A stretch of 20,721 bases of DNA, from positions 1 through 20,721 of the forward strand of contig CALVIA010000008.1 in NCBI GenBank assembly GCA_944329255.1, read 5' to 3'. The translations under genes were made by a program, and so were the position numbers. This DNA comes from an uncultured Bacilli bacterium. Its GTDB lineage: Bacteria; Bacillota_I; Bacilli_A; RF39; UBA660. Under the pieces are notes generated by a model. That model searched no databases and was not told the DNA's origin. It was given only the letters and a program-made list of their open reading frames with translations. Positions 7,888 through 14,190 of this stretch are shown piece by piece; the stretch's first letter is position 1; every line of letters begins with the position of its first letter.

Positions 7888-7914
7888 ATATAAAAAGATA
7901 ATACTTAAAGTATT
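7888..7914 (-). terminator. weak terminator after mntP
   Basis: The AATACTTAAAGTATT inverted repeat (7900-7914) overlaps the mntP stop codon. On the minus strand it is followed by ATCTTTTTAT. The stem is only 6 bp with a 3-nt loop, so termination is probably partial and some transcripts may run into the CotF pair. Confidence 0.4.
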
Positions 7915-8471
7915 ACGTACAAAATATTTAAGTGTTCTATTAATATTTTAATTCCGATTATTATTAATAAAAATCCACCAAATAATTTAGCTTTATTTTG
8001 AAATTTATTACTTATTTTATTTCCTATTAAAAATCCTATTGTTGATAATATTAATGTAATTATAAATACAATAAATAAAGATAAATATAAGTTTGTATTT
8101 AAAAAAGCAAATGTTACTCCTATTGCAAATGCATCTATACTTGTTGCCATTGCTAATAGTATCATTGTTTTAAATGATATATCATTATCATATTCATCGT
8201 TTTCTTTATATGAAATAATCATGCTAATTCCAATTATTGATAGTAGTATAAATGCTATATAATGGTCAATTTTTAATACCACGTCTGTAAATGTTGATGC
8301 AATATTATACCCTATATATGGCATTAATGCTTGAAAAATTGCGAAATATAAAGACAAAAATATAGCTAACTTAAAATATATTTTTTTTAAAGAAATCCCC
8401 TTACATATTGATACAGCAAATGCATCCATTGCTAGTGAAATTCCAATTAAAATTATTTCTATTAGTTTCAT
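7905..8471 (-). CDS. mntP: manganese efflux pump MntP
   Basis: A 188-aa protein that is nearly all membrane, with six predicted helices in two homologous halves. The two signature motifs are present: SLAMDAFAVS near residue 16 in helix 1, and ATSIDAFAIG in helix 4, each with the essential aspartate. The family exports Mn2+ from the cytoplasm. Length matches the family (about 180-190 aa). The start has AGGTGAT upstream. The 89-nt gap to the divergent flavoprotein is far too short for the yybP-ykoY manganese riboswitch that often precedes mntP, so control here must be by another means. Confidence 0.92.
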   Translation of the reverse strand: MKLIEIILIGISLAMDAFAVSICKGISLKKIYFKLAIFLSLYFAIFQALMPYIGYNIASTFTDVVLKIDHYIAFILLSIIGISMIISYKENDEYDNDISFKTMILLAMATSIDAFAIGVTFAFLNTNLYLSLFIVFIITLILSTIGFLIGNKISNKFQNKAKLFGGFLLIIIGIKILIEHLNILYVIL

Positions 8472-8560
8472 ATAATCACCTAATATTGTTTATTATATTA
8501 AATTATATAGTGTAAATATATAATTTATGATAAAATTATAATGTAAGGAAGGTTGTTAAT

Positions 8561-9955
8561 ATGTATGATGTAGTTATTATTGGGGCAGGACCTGCAGGTC
8601 TTTTTTCTGCTTATGAATTAATTAAAAATAATAAAAATTTAAAAATATTATTACTTGATAAAGGAAAATTTGCTAATAAAAGAATGTGTCCAATTGCTAT
8701 TAATAAAAAAGAATGTATAAATTGTAAGCCATGCCAAATTTTATCCGGATATGGTGGTGCAGGAACTTTTTCAGATGGAAAACTTAATTTTATTCCTAAA
8801 TTAGGTAAATCCGATTTATTTAAATATATGTCACAAAGTGATGCTTATAAAATAATTGATGATACTGAAAAGATTTTTAATGAATTTAATATGGATGCTA
8901 AAGTATATCCATCTAATATGGATGAAGCTTTAAAGTTAGAAAAAGAAATTGCTAAAAATGGTGCAAAATTATTAATTATTAAAAATAAACATATTGGTTC
9001 TGATCATTTACCAAAATATATTGAAAATTTTACTGATTATTTAAGAAATAATGGTGTTGAAACAATAGAATTATGTGATGTAATTGATATAAAAACTATA
9101 GATATAAATAATCATGAAATAATTTGTAAATATAAAAATAAAGACAAGATATTTAAATCGAAATATGTCATAGTTGCTCCAGGTAGGACTGGTGCTAAGT
9201 GGGTTGGAGAACTAGCTAATAAATATAATATTCCATATGTTTCTCAAAGTATAGAAATTGGAGTTAGAGTTGAATTTAGAAAAGAAATAATGGAAGATTT
9301 AAGTAAAATTTTATATGAACCAACTATATTTATAAAAACTGATACCTATGGAGATGAGATAAGAACTTTTTGTTCAAATCCGGGAGGATTTGTTGCAAAA
9401 GAATCATATGAAGGGTATTGTTGTGTTAATGGATATTCTTTAAAAGATATAAAATCAAAAAATAGTAATTTTGCTTTTATTTCAAAAGTTAATTTAACAC
9501 ATCCGATAACTGATACTAGATTATATGGTGAATCTATAGCAAGAATTGCAAATGTTTTAGGTGATGGAAAACCAATTATACAATCTTTAAGAGATTTAAG
9601 AATGGGTAGAAGATCAGATTGGAATAGAATTAATAAAGGTTTTATTGAACCCACTTTAAAAGATTGTGTTGCTGGTGATTTAGCATTAGTTCTTCCTCAT
9701 AGAATTTTAATTAATATATTAGAAGGTTTAGAAAAATTAGATAAAATTATGCCTGGAATAAATAACGATGAAACATTACTGTATGGTCCGGAAATAAAAT
9801 TTTTCTCAAATGAAATTGAAACAAATAATAAATTTAAATTAAAAAATGATAACATATATTTTATCGGCGATGGTTCAGGAAAAGCTGGAAATATTGTTGT
9901 TGCTGCTGCTACTGGTTTAATTGCTGCAAGAGATATAATAGAACAAATCAAATAA
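8561..9955 (+). CDS. FAD-dependent dehydrogenase (COG2509-type)
   Basis: A 464-aa flavoprotein. The N-terminal Rossmann motif GAGPAG (8-13) binds the FAD ADP moiety, and the C-terminal YFIGDGSGKAGNIVVAAATG closes the FAD site. The family-specific cysteine cluster is clear: C43, C52, C55, C58 (MCPIAINKKECINCKPC), followed by GYGGAGTFSDGKLN. This CX8CX2CX2C pattern could hold an iron-sulfur cluster or serve as a redox centre, but no reaction is established for the family. A GGAAGG ribosome site lies about 8 nt before the ATG, and a TATAAT (8537-8542) sits upstream without a good -35. It is monocistronic, divergent from mntP and convergent with the phosphoketolase. Family call secure; substrate unknown. 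Confidence 0.85.
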   Translation: MYDVVIIGAGPAGLFSAYELIKNNKNLKILLLDKGKFANKRMCPIAINKKECINCKPCQILSGYGGAGTFSDGKLNFIPKLGKSDLFKYMSQSDAYKIIDDTEKIFNEFNMDAKVYPSNMDEALKLEKEIAKNGAKLLIIKNKHIGSDHLPKYIENFTDYLRNNGVETIELCDVIDIKTIDINNHEIICKYKNKDKIFKSKYVIVAPGRTGAKWVGELANKYNIPYVSQSIEIGVRVEFRKEIMEDLSKILYEPTIFIKTDTYGDEIRTFCSNPGGFVAKESYEGYCCVNGYSLKDIKSKNSNFAFISKVNLTHPITDTRLYGESIARIANVLGDGKPIIQSLRDLRMGRRSDWNRINKGFIEPTLKDCVAGDLALVLPHRILINILEGLEKLDKIMPGINNDETLLYGPEIKFFSNEIETNNKFKLKNDNIYFIGDGSGKAGNIVVAAATGLIAARDIIEQIK

Positions 9956-9956
9956 A

Positions 9957-9984
9957 AAAAATTGGAATTTTTCCAATTTTTTTA
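9957..9984. terminator. shared bidirectional terminator
   Basis: Arms AAAAATTGGAA (9957-9967) and TTCCAATTTTT (9971-9981) with a TTT loop, flanked by A-runs and T-runs. It serves the convergent flavoprotein and phosphoketolase genes and fills almost the whole 26-nt gap between their stop codons. Confidence 0.85.
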
Positions 9985-12348
9985 TTTATTATCTTCCCAT
10001 TTCCAATTAATTATTTCAGGTAAATCTTCTCCATATTCTCTTATATACTCATTATGTTCAACCAATTTATTTTTACACCACTGAACTAATGATGCTTTTC
10101 TATCTCCTAATTTATCTATATATGATAATGCATCTATAATTAAATGGTATCTATCAATTTCATTTTGAACTCTCATATCAAATGGTGTTGTTATAGTACC
10201 TTCTTCTTTATATCCATGAACATGTAAATTTTTATTATTTCTTTTATATGTTAATTGGTGTATAAGAGATGGATATCCATGAAAAGAAAATATTATTGGT
10301 TTATCTTTTGTAAATAATGTATCGTATTCTTCTTCTGTAAGACCATGTGGATGTTTAGTATTTGATTCTAATTTCATTAAATCTACTACATTAATAAATC
10401 TGATTTTAAGTTCTTTAAATTCTTTTCTTAAAATACTAACTGCAGCTAAAGATTCTAGCGTTGGTGTATCTCCTGCGCAGGCCATAACTAAATCAGGTTC
10501 ACAATTTGCATCATTACTTGCCCATTCCCATATTCCAATTCCTTGTGTACAATGTTTAACTGCATCTTCCATATTCAACCATTGTGGTCTATCATGTTTA
10601 CTTGCAATTATAACATTTATATAATTTTTTGTTTTTATACAATGGTCAAAACATGACAATAAAGTATTACTATCAGGAGGAAGATACATTCTAACTATAT
10701 CAGCTTTTTTTGTAACTAAATGATTTAAAAAGCCGGGATCTTGATGAGTATATCCATTATGATCTTGTTGCCATATATGACTTGATAAAACATAATTTAA
10801 TGATGCAATAGGTCTTCTCCATGAAAGTTCTTTAGTGACTTTTAACCATTTTGCATGTTGAGAAGCCATAGAATCTATTATTCTTACAAAGGCCTCATAA
10901 CTATGAATAAATCCATGCCTTCCTGTTAGTAAATATCCTTCTAACCATCCTTCACATAAATGTTCTGATAGCATTGAATCCATAACTCTTCCATCTTTAT
11001 CTAAAAATTCATCAAAATTGTATTTATTTGCATTCCACTGTCTATTTGTAACTTCAAATACATGATTTAATCTATTAGATAATGCTTCATCTGGTCCAAA
11101 AATTCTAAAATTTCTTTTATCTTCATTTAATTTTATTAAATCTCTTATATATGCTCCTAGTTCTCTCATATCTTGCGCATACACACTACCAGGAGAATCT
11201 AACTTTATTCCATATTTTCTAAAATCAGGAGTTCTTAATTCTTCTAATAATATTCCACCATTAGCATTTGGATTAGCTCCCATCCTTTTACTTCCTTTTG
11301 GAGCTAGATCTTGTAATTCTTGTATTAATGTTCCATTTTCATCAAATAACTCTTCTGGATGATAACTCCTTAGCCATGCTTCTAAATGTGGTAAATTTGA
11401 AGGATCACTATAAGATATACTAATAGGTACTTGATGTGCTCTAAAAGTGTTTTCAATAAGTTTTCCTTCCATTTTTTTAGGACCAGTCCAACCCTTTTTT
11501 GTTTTTAATATTATCATCGGCCATATAGGTCTTTTTAAAATATTTTTTTCTCTTGCATTTTTTTGAATTGATTTTATTTTTTCTATACAAATATCTAAAG
11601 TTGCTGCCATTAATTCATGTATTTTTTCTATATTATCATTTTCTACAATAAATGGCTCATATCCACAACCTTTAAAAAATGAAATTAATTCTTTATTACT
11701 AATTCTCGAAAAAATAGTTGGATTAGAAATTTTATATCCATTTAAATGAAGTATTGGTAATACTGCCCCATCTGTTTTTGGATTTATAAATTTATTTGCA
11801 TGCCAACTCGTTGCAAGAGGTCCTGTTTCTGCTTCACCATCTCCAATAACACAGGCTGCAATTAAAGTTGGATTATCTAAAACAGCACCATATGCATGAG
11901 AAAGACTATATCCTAATTCTCCACCTTCATTTATAGATCCGGGAGTTTCTGGAGCAACATGACTAGATATTCCTCCTGGAAAACTAAATTGTTTAAATAA
12001 TTTCTTCATTCCTTCTTTATCTCTTGTAATATTTGGATAAATTTCACTATAAGTTCCTTCTAAATATGTATTAGATACTATTGCATTTCCCCCATGTCCT
12101 GGCCCAGAAATATATATCATATTTAAATCATATTTATTTATAATTCTATTTAAATGTACATATACAAAATTTTGTCCTGGAACTGTTCCCCAATGTCCAA
12201 CTATTTTTCTTTTTACATCTGTTATTTTTAATGGCTCTTTTAATAGCGGATTATCTAACAAGTATAATTGACCTAACGATAAATAATTAGCTGCTCTAAA
12301 GTATTTATTAATTTTAATTAATTCATCTTTTTTTAAATGTTTTTTCAT
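9982..12348 (-). CDS. xfp: phosphoketolase (xylulose-5-P / fructose-6-P)
   Basis: A 788-aa thiamine diphosphate enzyme that splits xylulose 5-phosphate (and usually fructose 6-phosphate) with phosphate to give acetyl phosphate. It is the key step of heterolactic and bifid-type sugar breakdown. The visible family motifs, in order, are GHWGTVPGQ (51-59), GPGHGG (82-87), the TPP motif GDGEAETGP (169-177) and HLNGYKIS (201-208). Further on are the LEELRTPDFRKYG segment and the C-terminal FSFHGYPSLIHQLTYKR block. Length matches the family (about 790-820), with no gap or frameshift. GGAGG (12353-12357) precedes the ATG by only four bases. It has its own strong promoter and a very short leader of about 12 nt, so it is transcribed independently of the RNA unit upstream. 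The acetate kinase or phosphotransacetylase partner is not in the window. Confidence 0.97.
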   Translation of the reverse strand: MKKHLKKDELIKINKYFRAANYLSLGQLYLLDNPLLKEPLKITDVKRKIVGHWGTVPGQNFVYVHLNRIINKYDLNMIYISGPGHGGNAIVSNTYLEGTYSEIYPNITRDKEGMKKLFKQFSFPGGISSHVAPETPGSINEGGELGYSLSHAYGAVLDNPTLIAACVIGDGEAETGPLATSWHANKFINPKTDGAVLPILHLNGYKISNPTIFSRISNKELISFFKGCGYEPFIVENDNIEKIHELMAATLDICIEKIKSIQKNAREKNILKRPIWPMIILKTKKGWTGPKKMEGKLIENTFRAHQVPISISYSDPSNLPHLEAWLRSYHPEELFDENGTLIQELQDLAPKGSKRMGANPNANGGILLEELRTPDFRKYGIKLDSPGSVYAQDMRELGAYIRDLIKLNEDKRNFRIFGPDEALSNRLNHVFEVTNRQWNANKYNFDEFLDKDGRVMDSMLSEHLCEGWLEGYLLTGRHGFIHSYEAFVRIIDSMASQHAKWLKVTKELSWRRPIASLNYVLSSHIWQQDHNGYTHQDPGFLNHLVTKKADIVRMYLPPDSNTLLSCFDHCIKTKNYINVIIASKHDRPQWLNMEDAVKHCTQGIGIWEWASNDANCEPDLVMACAGDTPTLESLAAVSILRKEFKELKIRFINVVDLMKLESNTKHPHGLTEEEYDTLFTKDKPIIFSFHGYPSLIHQLTYKRNNKNLHVHGYKEEGTITTPFDMRVQNEIDRYHLIIDALSYIDKLGDRKASLVQWCKNKLVEHNEYIREYGEDLPEIINWKWEDNK

Positions 12349-12366
12349 ATATCCTCCATATTATAT

Positions 12367-12395
12367 ATTATATACTTTTTATCTTTTTTTCTCAA
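12367..12395 (-). promoter_or_regulatory. xfp promoter
   Basis: Minus-strand TTGAGA (12390-12395), exactly 17 nt, then a consensus TATAAT (12367-12372). The predicted start is near 12360, three bases before the GGAGG of xfp. Confidence 0.75.
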
Positions 12396-12419
12396 TATAA
12401 TAAATGATATATGAACAAA

Positions 12420-12448
12420 ATAAAAAAACACTAAATAATTTAGTGTTT
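12420..12448 (-). terminator. terminator of the small RNA candidate
   Basis: On the minus strand AAACACTAAAT pairs with ATTTAGTGTTT (plus positions about 12426-12447) and is followed by TTTTTATTTTG. It is a strong stem-plus-U-tract that would stop transcripts before the xfp promoter. Confidence 0.75.
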
Positions 12449-12529
12449 GGGAATAAATGTAAGGTAAAGCATAAATTTTTGTTAATTGGTAAATTTTATC
12501 CATATTACACAAATAAACATTTATTCCGT
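12420..12529 (-). ncRNA. candidate small RNA upstream of xfp
   Basis: A self-contained transcription unit with no convincing ORF. It starts near 12529 from an extended -10 promoter. GGAATAAATGT (12517-12527) pairs perfectly over 11 bp with ACATTTATTCC (12450-12460), closing a 56-nt inner region. Inside, UGG-A-UAA pairs with UUA-CCA in a small bulged hairpin (about 12485-12502). The unit ends in an intrinsic terminator at 12420-12448. The 3' half carries pyrimidine-rich stretches (CUUUACCUUAC and UUCCC) complementary to purine-rich ribosome sites. I recognise no known riboswitch or RNA family in it. A stand-alone regulatory RNA is the best reading, because xfp has a separate promoter downstream of the terminator. 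Confidence 0.5.
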
Positions 12530-12535
12530 GAATTA

Positions 12536-12564
12536 ATATTAACACTTCTTTTAATAAATTGCAA
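12536..12564 (-). promoter_or_regulatory. promoter of the small RNA candidate
   Basis: Minus-strand TTGCAA (12559-12564), 17-nt spacer, TAATAT (12536-12541) preceded by TGT, giving an extended -10. The predicted start at about 12529 falls two bases before the first helix of the RNA. Confidence 0.6.
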
Positions 12565-12582
12565 TACTATAATTTAATATTT

Positions 12583-12990
12583 TTAATTTATTTTTTTATC
12601 TTTAACAAGTAGTGGAATTATTTCGTTTTTTAAAGCATATGAAAGCATATTTTCTCCTAAAGAAGTATCGTACCAAATAAAATCTTCAATTTCTTCTGAT
12701 GTAGTTAATTCGCCTTCTAAAATTCCATGATATTCAAAAATGTAAAAATGCAAAGTCATACTAGGGTCACTAGTTGCTTTTTCATCAAATTCAAATAAAA
12801 ATTTAAAAAGATTTTTGTCTAAATTAACTTTATTTCCTAATTCTTCTCTTGCTTCTCTAAAAGCTCCATCTAACGGAGTCTCATTTTCTTCTAATGAACC
12901 TCCCACTATTTGATAGGTTGGTCTTCTTCTTGGCTTATCAAGAAGTACCTTACCATTATCATAAAATAATGTTCCAACAACGCATTTCAT
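12583..12990 (-). CDS. NUDIX hydrolase
   Basis: A 135-aa protein with a complete Nudix box at 31-52: G-x5-E-x7-R-E-A-R-E-E-L-G (GSLEENETPLDGAFREAREE). These residues bind Mg2+ and position a nucleoside-diphosphate-linked substrate for hydrolysis. The N-terminus (MKCVVGTLFYDNGKVLLDKP) forms the usual first strands. Substrate cannot be assigned; MutT-like, ADP-ribose and nucleotide-sugar enzymes share this size. It starts 3 nt after the membrane-protein stop, and its GGTGA ribosome site lies inside that gene's last codons, so it is translationally coupled as third gene of the YbjQ operon. It has no clear terminator, and some transcripts may run into the small RNA unit. Confidence 0.9.
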   Translation of the reverse strand: MKCVVGTLFYDNGKVLLDKPRRRPTYQIVGGSLEENETPLDGAFREAREELGNKVNLDKNLFKFLFEFDEKATSDPSMTLHFYIFEYHGILEGELTTSEEIEDFIWYDTSLGENMLSYALKNEIIPLLVKDKKIN

Positions 12991-12993
12991 ACT

Positions 12994-13629
12994 TTAATCA
13001 CCTATTATATTTACTTCATTTATAAACCCATTTGAATCGTATTCAAAATATACTTCATAATCTTTATTTTTATCAACTATTTTTTTTAATGTAATTATAT
13101 CATTTACAGTTGTATAACTTGTTGAATTAAAATTCACATTTATAATATGATCCAAATTTTTTTGTATTTTAGATATAACATTATCTAATAATAAATTTAC
13201 ATTATTTCCGTTTTTAGTACCCTTATAAAGCTCTAAATCTCCATTAAAGGATAATATATCATATTGTGTATATACATCATCTTTAGTTTCCTCAATTATA
13301 CTATTATCATTATCAAAATTATCATTTACCTTATTATTTATATTAAAAAAATTACTAATAACAATTATAAATATTAAAATAATAAATAAAAATACAAATC
13401 CTACAAATATTAAATATCCAATACCTATCCCTTTAAATATATTAAATATTTTCTTCCCGCTATTTTTTATTTTTTTTTGATTATCTTTATCACTTAAATA
13501 ATTTTTAGTATATTTAATACCATCATTAACAATTTCCTTTAATTCATTATTTATATCATCATCTACATACTTTTCATCTTCTGGTATATATTTTTCATCT
13601 ACACCAACATATTGACTATTTTTTTTCAT
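12994..13629 (-). CDS. single-pass membrane protein of unknown function
   Basis: A 211-aa protein. Residues 1-66 are hydrophilic and charged, with two similar short blocks (DEKYIPEDEKYVDDD). Residues about 70-94 form one very hydrophobic helix (GYLIFVGFVFLFIILIFIIVI). Residues 95-120 are Asn/Asp-rich, and 121-211 look like a small alpha/beta domain (LELYKGTKNGNNVNLLLDNVI and later YEVYFEYDSNGFINEVNI). The C-terminal domain probably faces outward, judged from the lysine-rich stretch before the helix. I do not recognise a family. GGAGAG precedes the ATG, 8 nt after the YbjQ stop, so it is cotranscribed with YbjQ and NUDIX genes. The three-gene grouping is the only functional hint. Confidence 0.78.
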   Translation of the reverse strand: MKKNSQYVGVDEKYIPEDEKYVDDDINNELKEIVNDGIKYTKNYLSDKDNQKKIKNSGKKIFNIFKGIGIGYLIFVGFVFLFIILIFIIVISNFFNINNKVNDNFDNDNSIIEETKDDVYTQYDILSFNGDLELYKGTKNGNNVNLLLDNVISKIQKNLDHIINVNFNSTSYTTVNDIITLKKIVDKNKDYEVYFEYDSNGFINEVNIIGD

Positions 13630-13637
13630 ATACTCTC

Positions 13638-13964
13638 CTATACCACTACTGCTGTTCCTGTTGCAACAACCATTAACATTACAGAATTTCCTTCTCCAAC
13701 ATTTATAGATTCAAAATCAATTTTAACACCTACTAGTGCATTAGCACCAATCTTCTTTGCTCTTTCTATCATTTCGTTAATCGCGTCTGCTCTTGCATTC
13801 ACAAGATCTTCTTCATATTCTTTTGCTCTACCCCCAACAAAATTAGTAATACTAGCTGTTAAATCTTTTATAAAATGAGTTCCACATATAACTTCGCCAA
13901 ATACTACTCCCCTATATTCTTTAATTTTTATTCCTTCTAATGTAGAAGTTGTAGATAAAATCAT
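13638..13964 (-). CDS. YbjQ family protein (UPF0145, heavy-metal-binding-like fold)
   Basis: A 108-aa protein that matches the YbjQ/UPF0145 family over its full length. It starts MILSTTSTLEGIKIKEYRGVV. It continues with GEVICGTHFIKDLTASITNFVGGRAKEYEEDL, where the GGR-x-x-x-YE-x-x-L signature is clear. The helical RADAINEMIERAKKIGANALVGVKIDFE follows, and the end is the strand-rich MLMVVATGTAVVV. The fold forms oligomeric rings in solved homologues; the in vivo function is not established, although a heavy-metal-binding role has been suggested. It is first gene of the operon with the membrane protein and NUDIX hydrolase. GAGGTG precedes the ATG, with an extended -10 promoter at 13984-14012. 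Confidence 0.92.
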   Translation of the reverse strand: MILSTTSTLEGIKIKEYRGVVFGEVICGTHFIKDLTASITNFVGGRAKEYEEDLVNARADAINEMIERAKKIGANALVGVKIDFESINVGEGNSVMLMVVATGTAVVV

Positions 13965-13983
13965 AATAACACCTCTATAATTA

Positions 13984-14012
13984 AGTATATCATTTTCTTT
14001 ATTTTATATAAA
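13984..14012 (-). promoter_or_regulatory. promoter of the YbjQ operon
   Basis: Minus-strand TTTATA (14007-14012), 17-nt spacer, TATACT (13984-13989) preceded by TGA, an extended -10. The predicted start is about 13977, a leader of about 13 nt. Confidence 0.55.
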
Positions 14013-14033
14013 TACTTTTATTTAAAAAATTAA

Positions 14034-14066
14034 TTTAATGCTAATTTAATATAAATAAAAAATACT
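14034..14066 (+). promoter_or_regulatory. third TTTAAT-N5-TTTAAT box
   Basis: TTTAAT (14034-14039), GCTAA, TTTAAT (14045-14050), then 10 nt and AATACT (14061-14066). The layout is the same as in the htrA and response-regulator promoters but on the plus strand, where no protein gene follows. It also lies about 22 bp upstream of the -35 of the YbjQ operon and could act there. A chance match is possible in such AT-rich DNA. Confidence 0.35.
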
Positions 14067-14099
14067 ATATATATTTTAAAAATGTTGTTATACATTAGA

Positions 14100-14165
14100 T
14101 ATTCTAACAAAAAATATAAAAAGTAATATTTAATAAATGTGTTTTTATTATTAAATATTACTTTT
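14100..14165 (-). terminator. terminator of the ClpX-like gene
   Basis: Arms AAAAGTAATATTTAATAA (14119-14136) and its exact complement (14148-14165) form an 18-bp stem with an 11-nt loop. On the minus strand a TTTTTATATTTTTTG tract follows. An 18-nt palindrome of AT repeats (14174-14191) lies between this stem and the stop codon. The stem is nearly G+C-free, so strength is uncertain. Confidence 0.6.
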
Positions 14166-14190
14166 ATAAATTTAAGATATATATATATCT

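Noticed and set aside
7905..8560. yybP-ykoY manganese riboswitch upstream of mntP
   Set aside because: The gap to the divergent gene is only 89 nt and contains none of the riboswitch's conserved GC-rich loops.
9346..9951. Minus-strand ORFs of 102 and 84 aa opposite the flavoprotein
   Set aside because: Antisense shadows: the flavoprotein frame is fully conserved in motifs across this region.
12420..12529. Leader riboswitch or T-box for xfp
   Set aside because: xfp has its own consensus promoter downstream of the terminator, and I find no T-box sequence or known riboswitch core. A stand-alone RNA fits better, though read-through control is not excluded.
12345..12545. 66-aa minus-strand ORF (MLILIHGINVYLC...) overlapping the xfp start by 4 nt
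   Set aside because: It has no ribosome binding site. It runs through the small RNA helix, its terminator and the xfp promoter, and its composition is that of translated non-coding AT-rich DNA.
13612..13878. Plus-strand 88-aa ORF opposite the YbjQ gene
   Set aside because: Antisense of a recognised family, with no ribosome site.
14085..14110. TTGTTA-N14-TAACAA inverted repeat as an operator
   Set aside because: Only the outer six bases match and the inner part does not, so chance is likely in this AT-rich gap.
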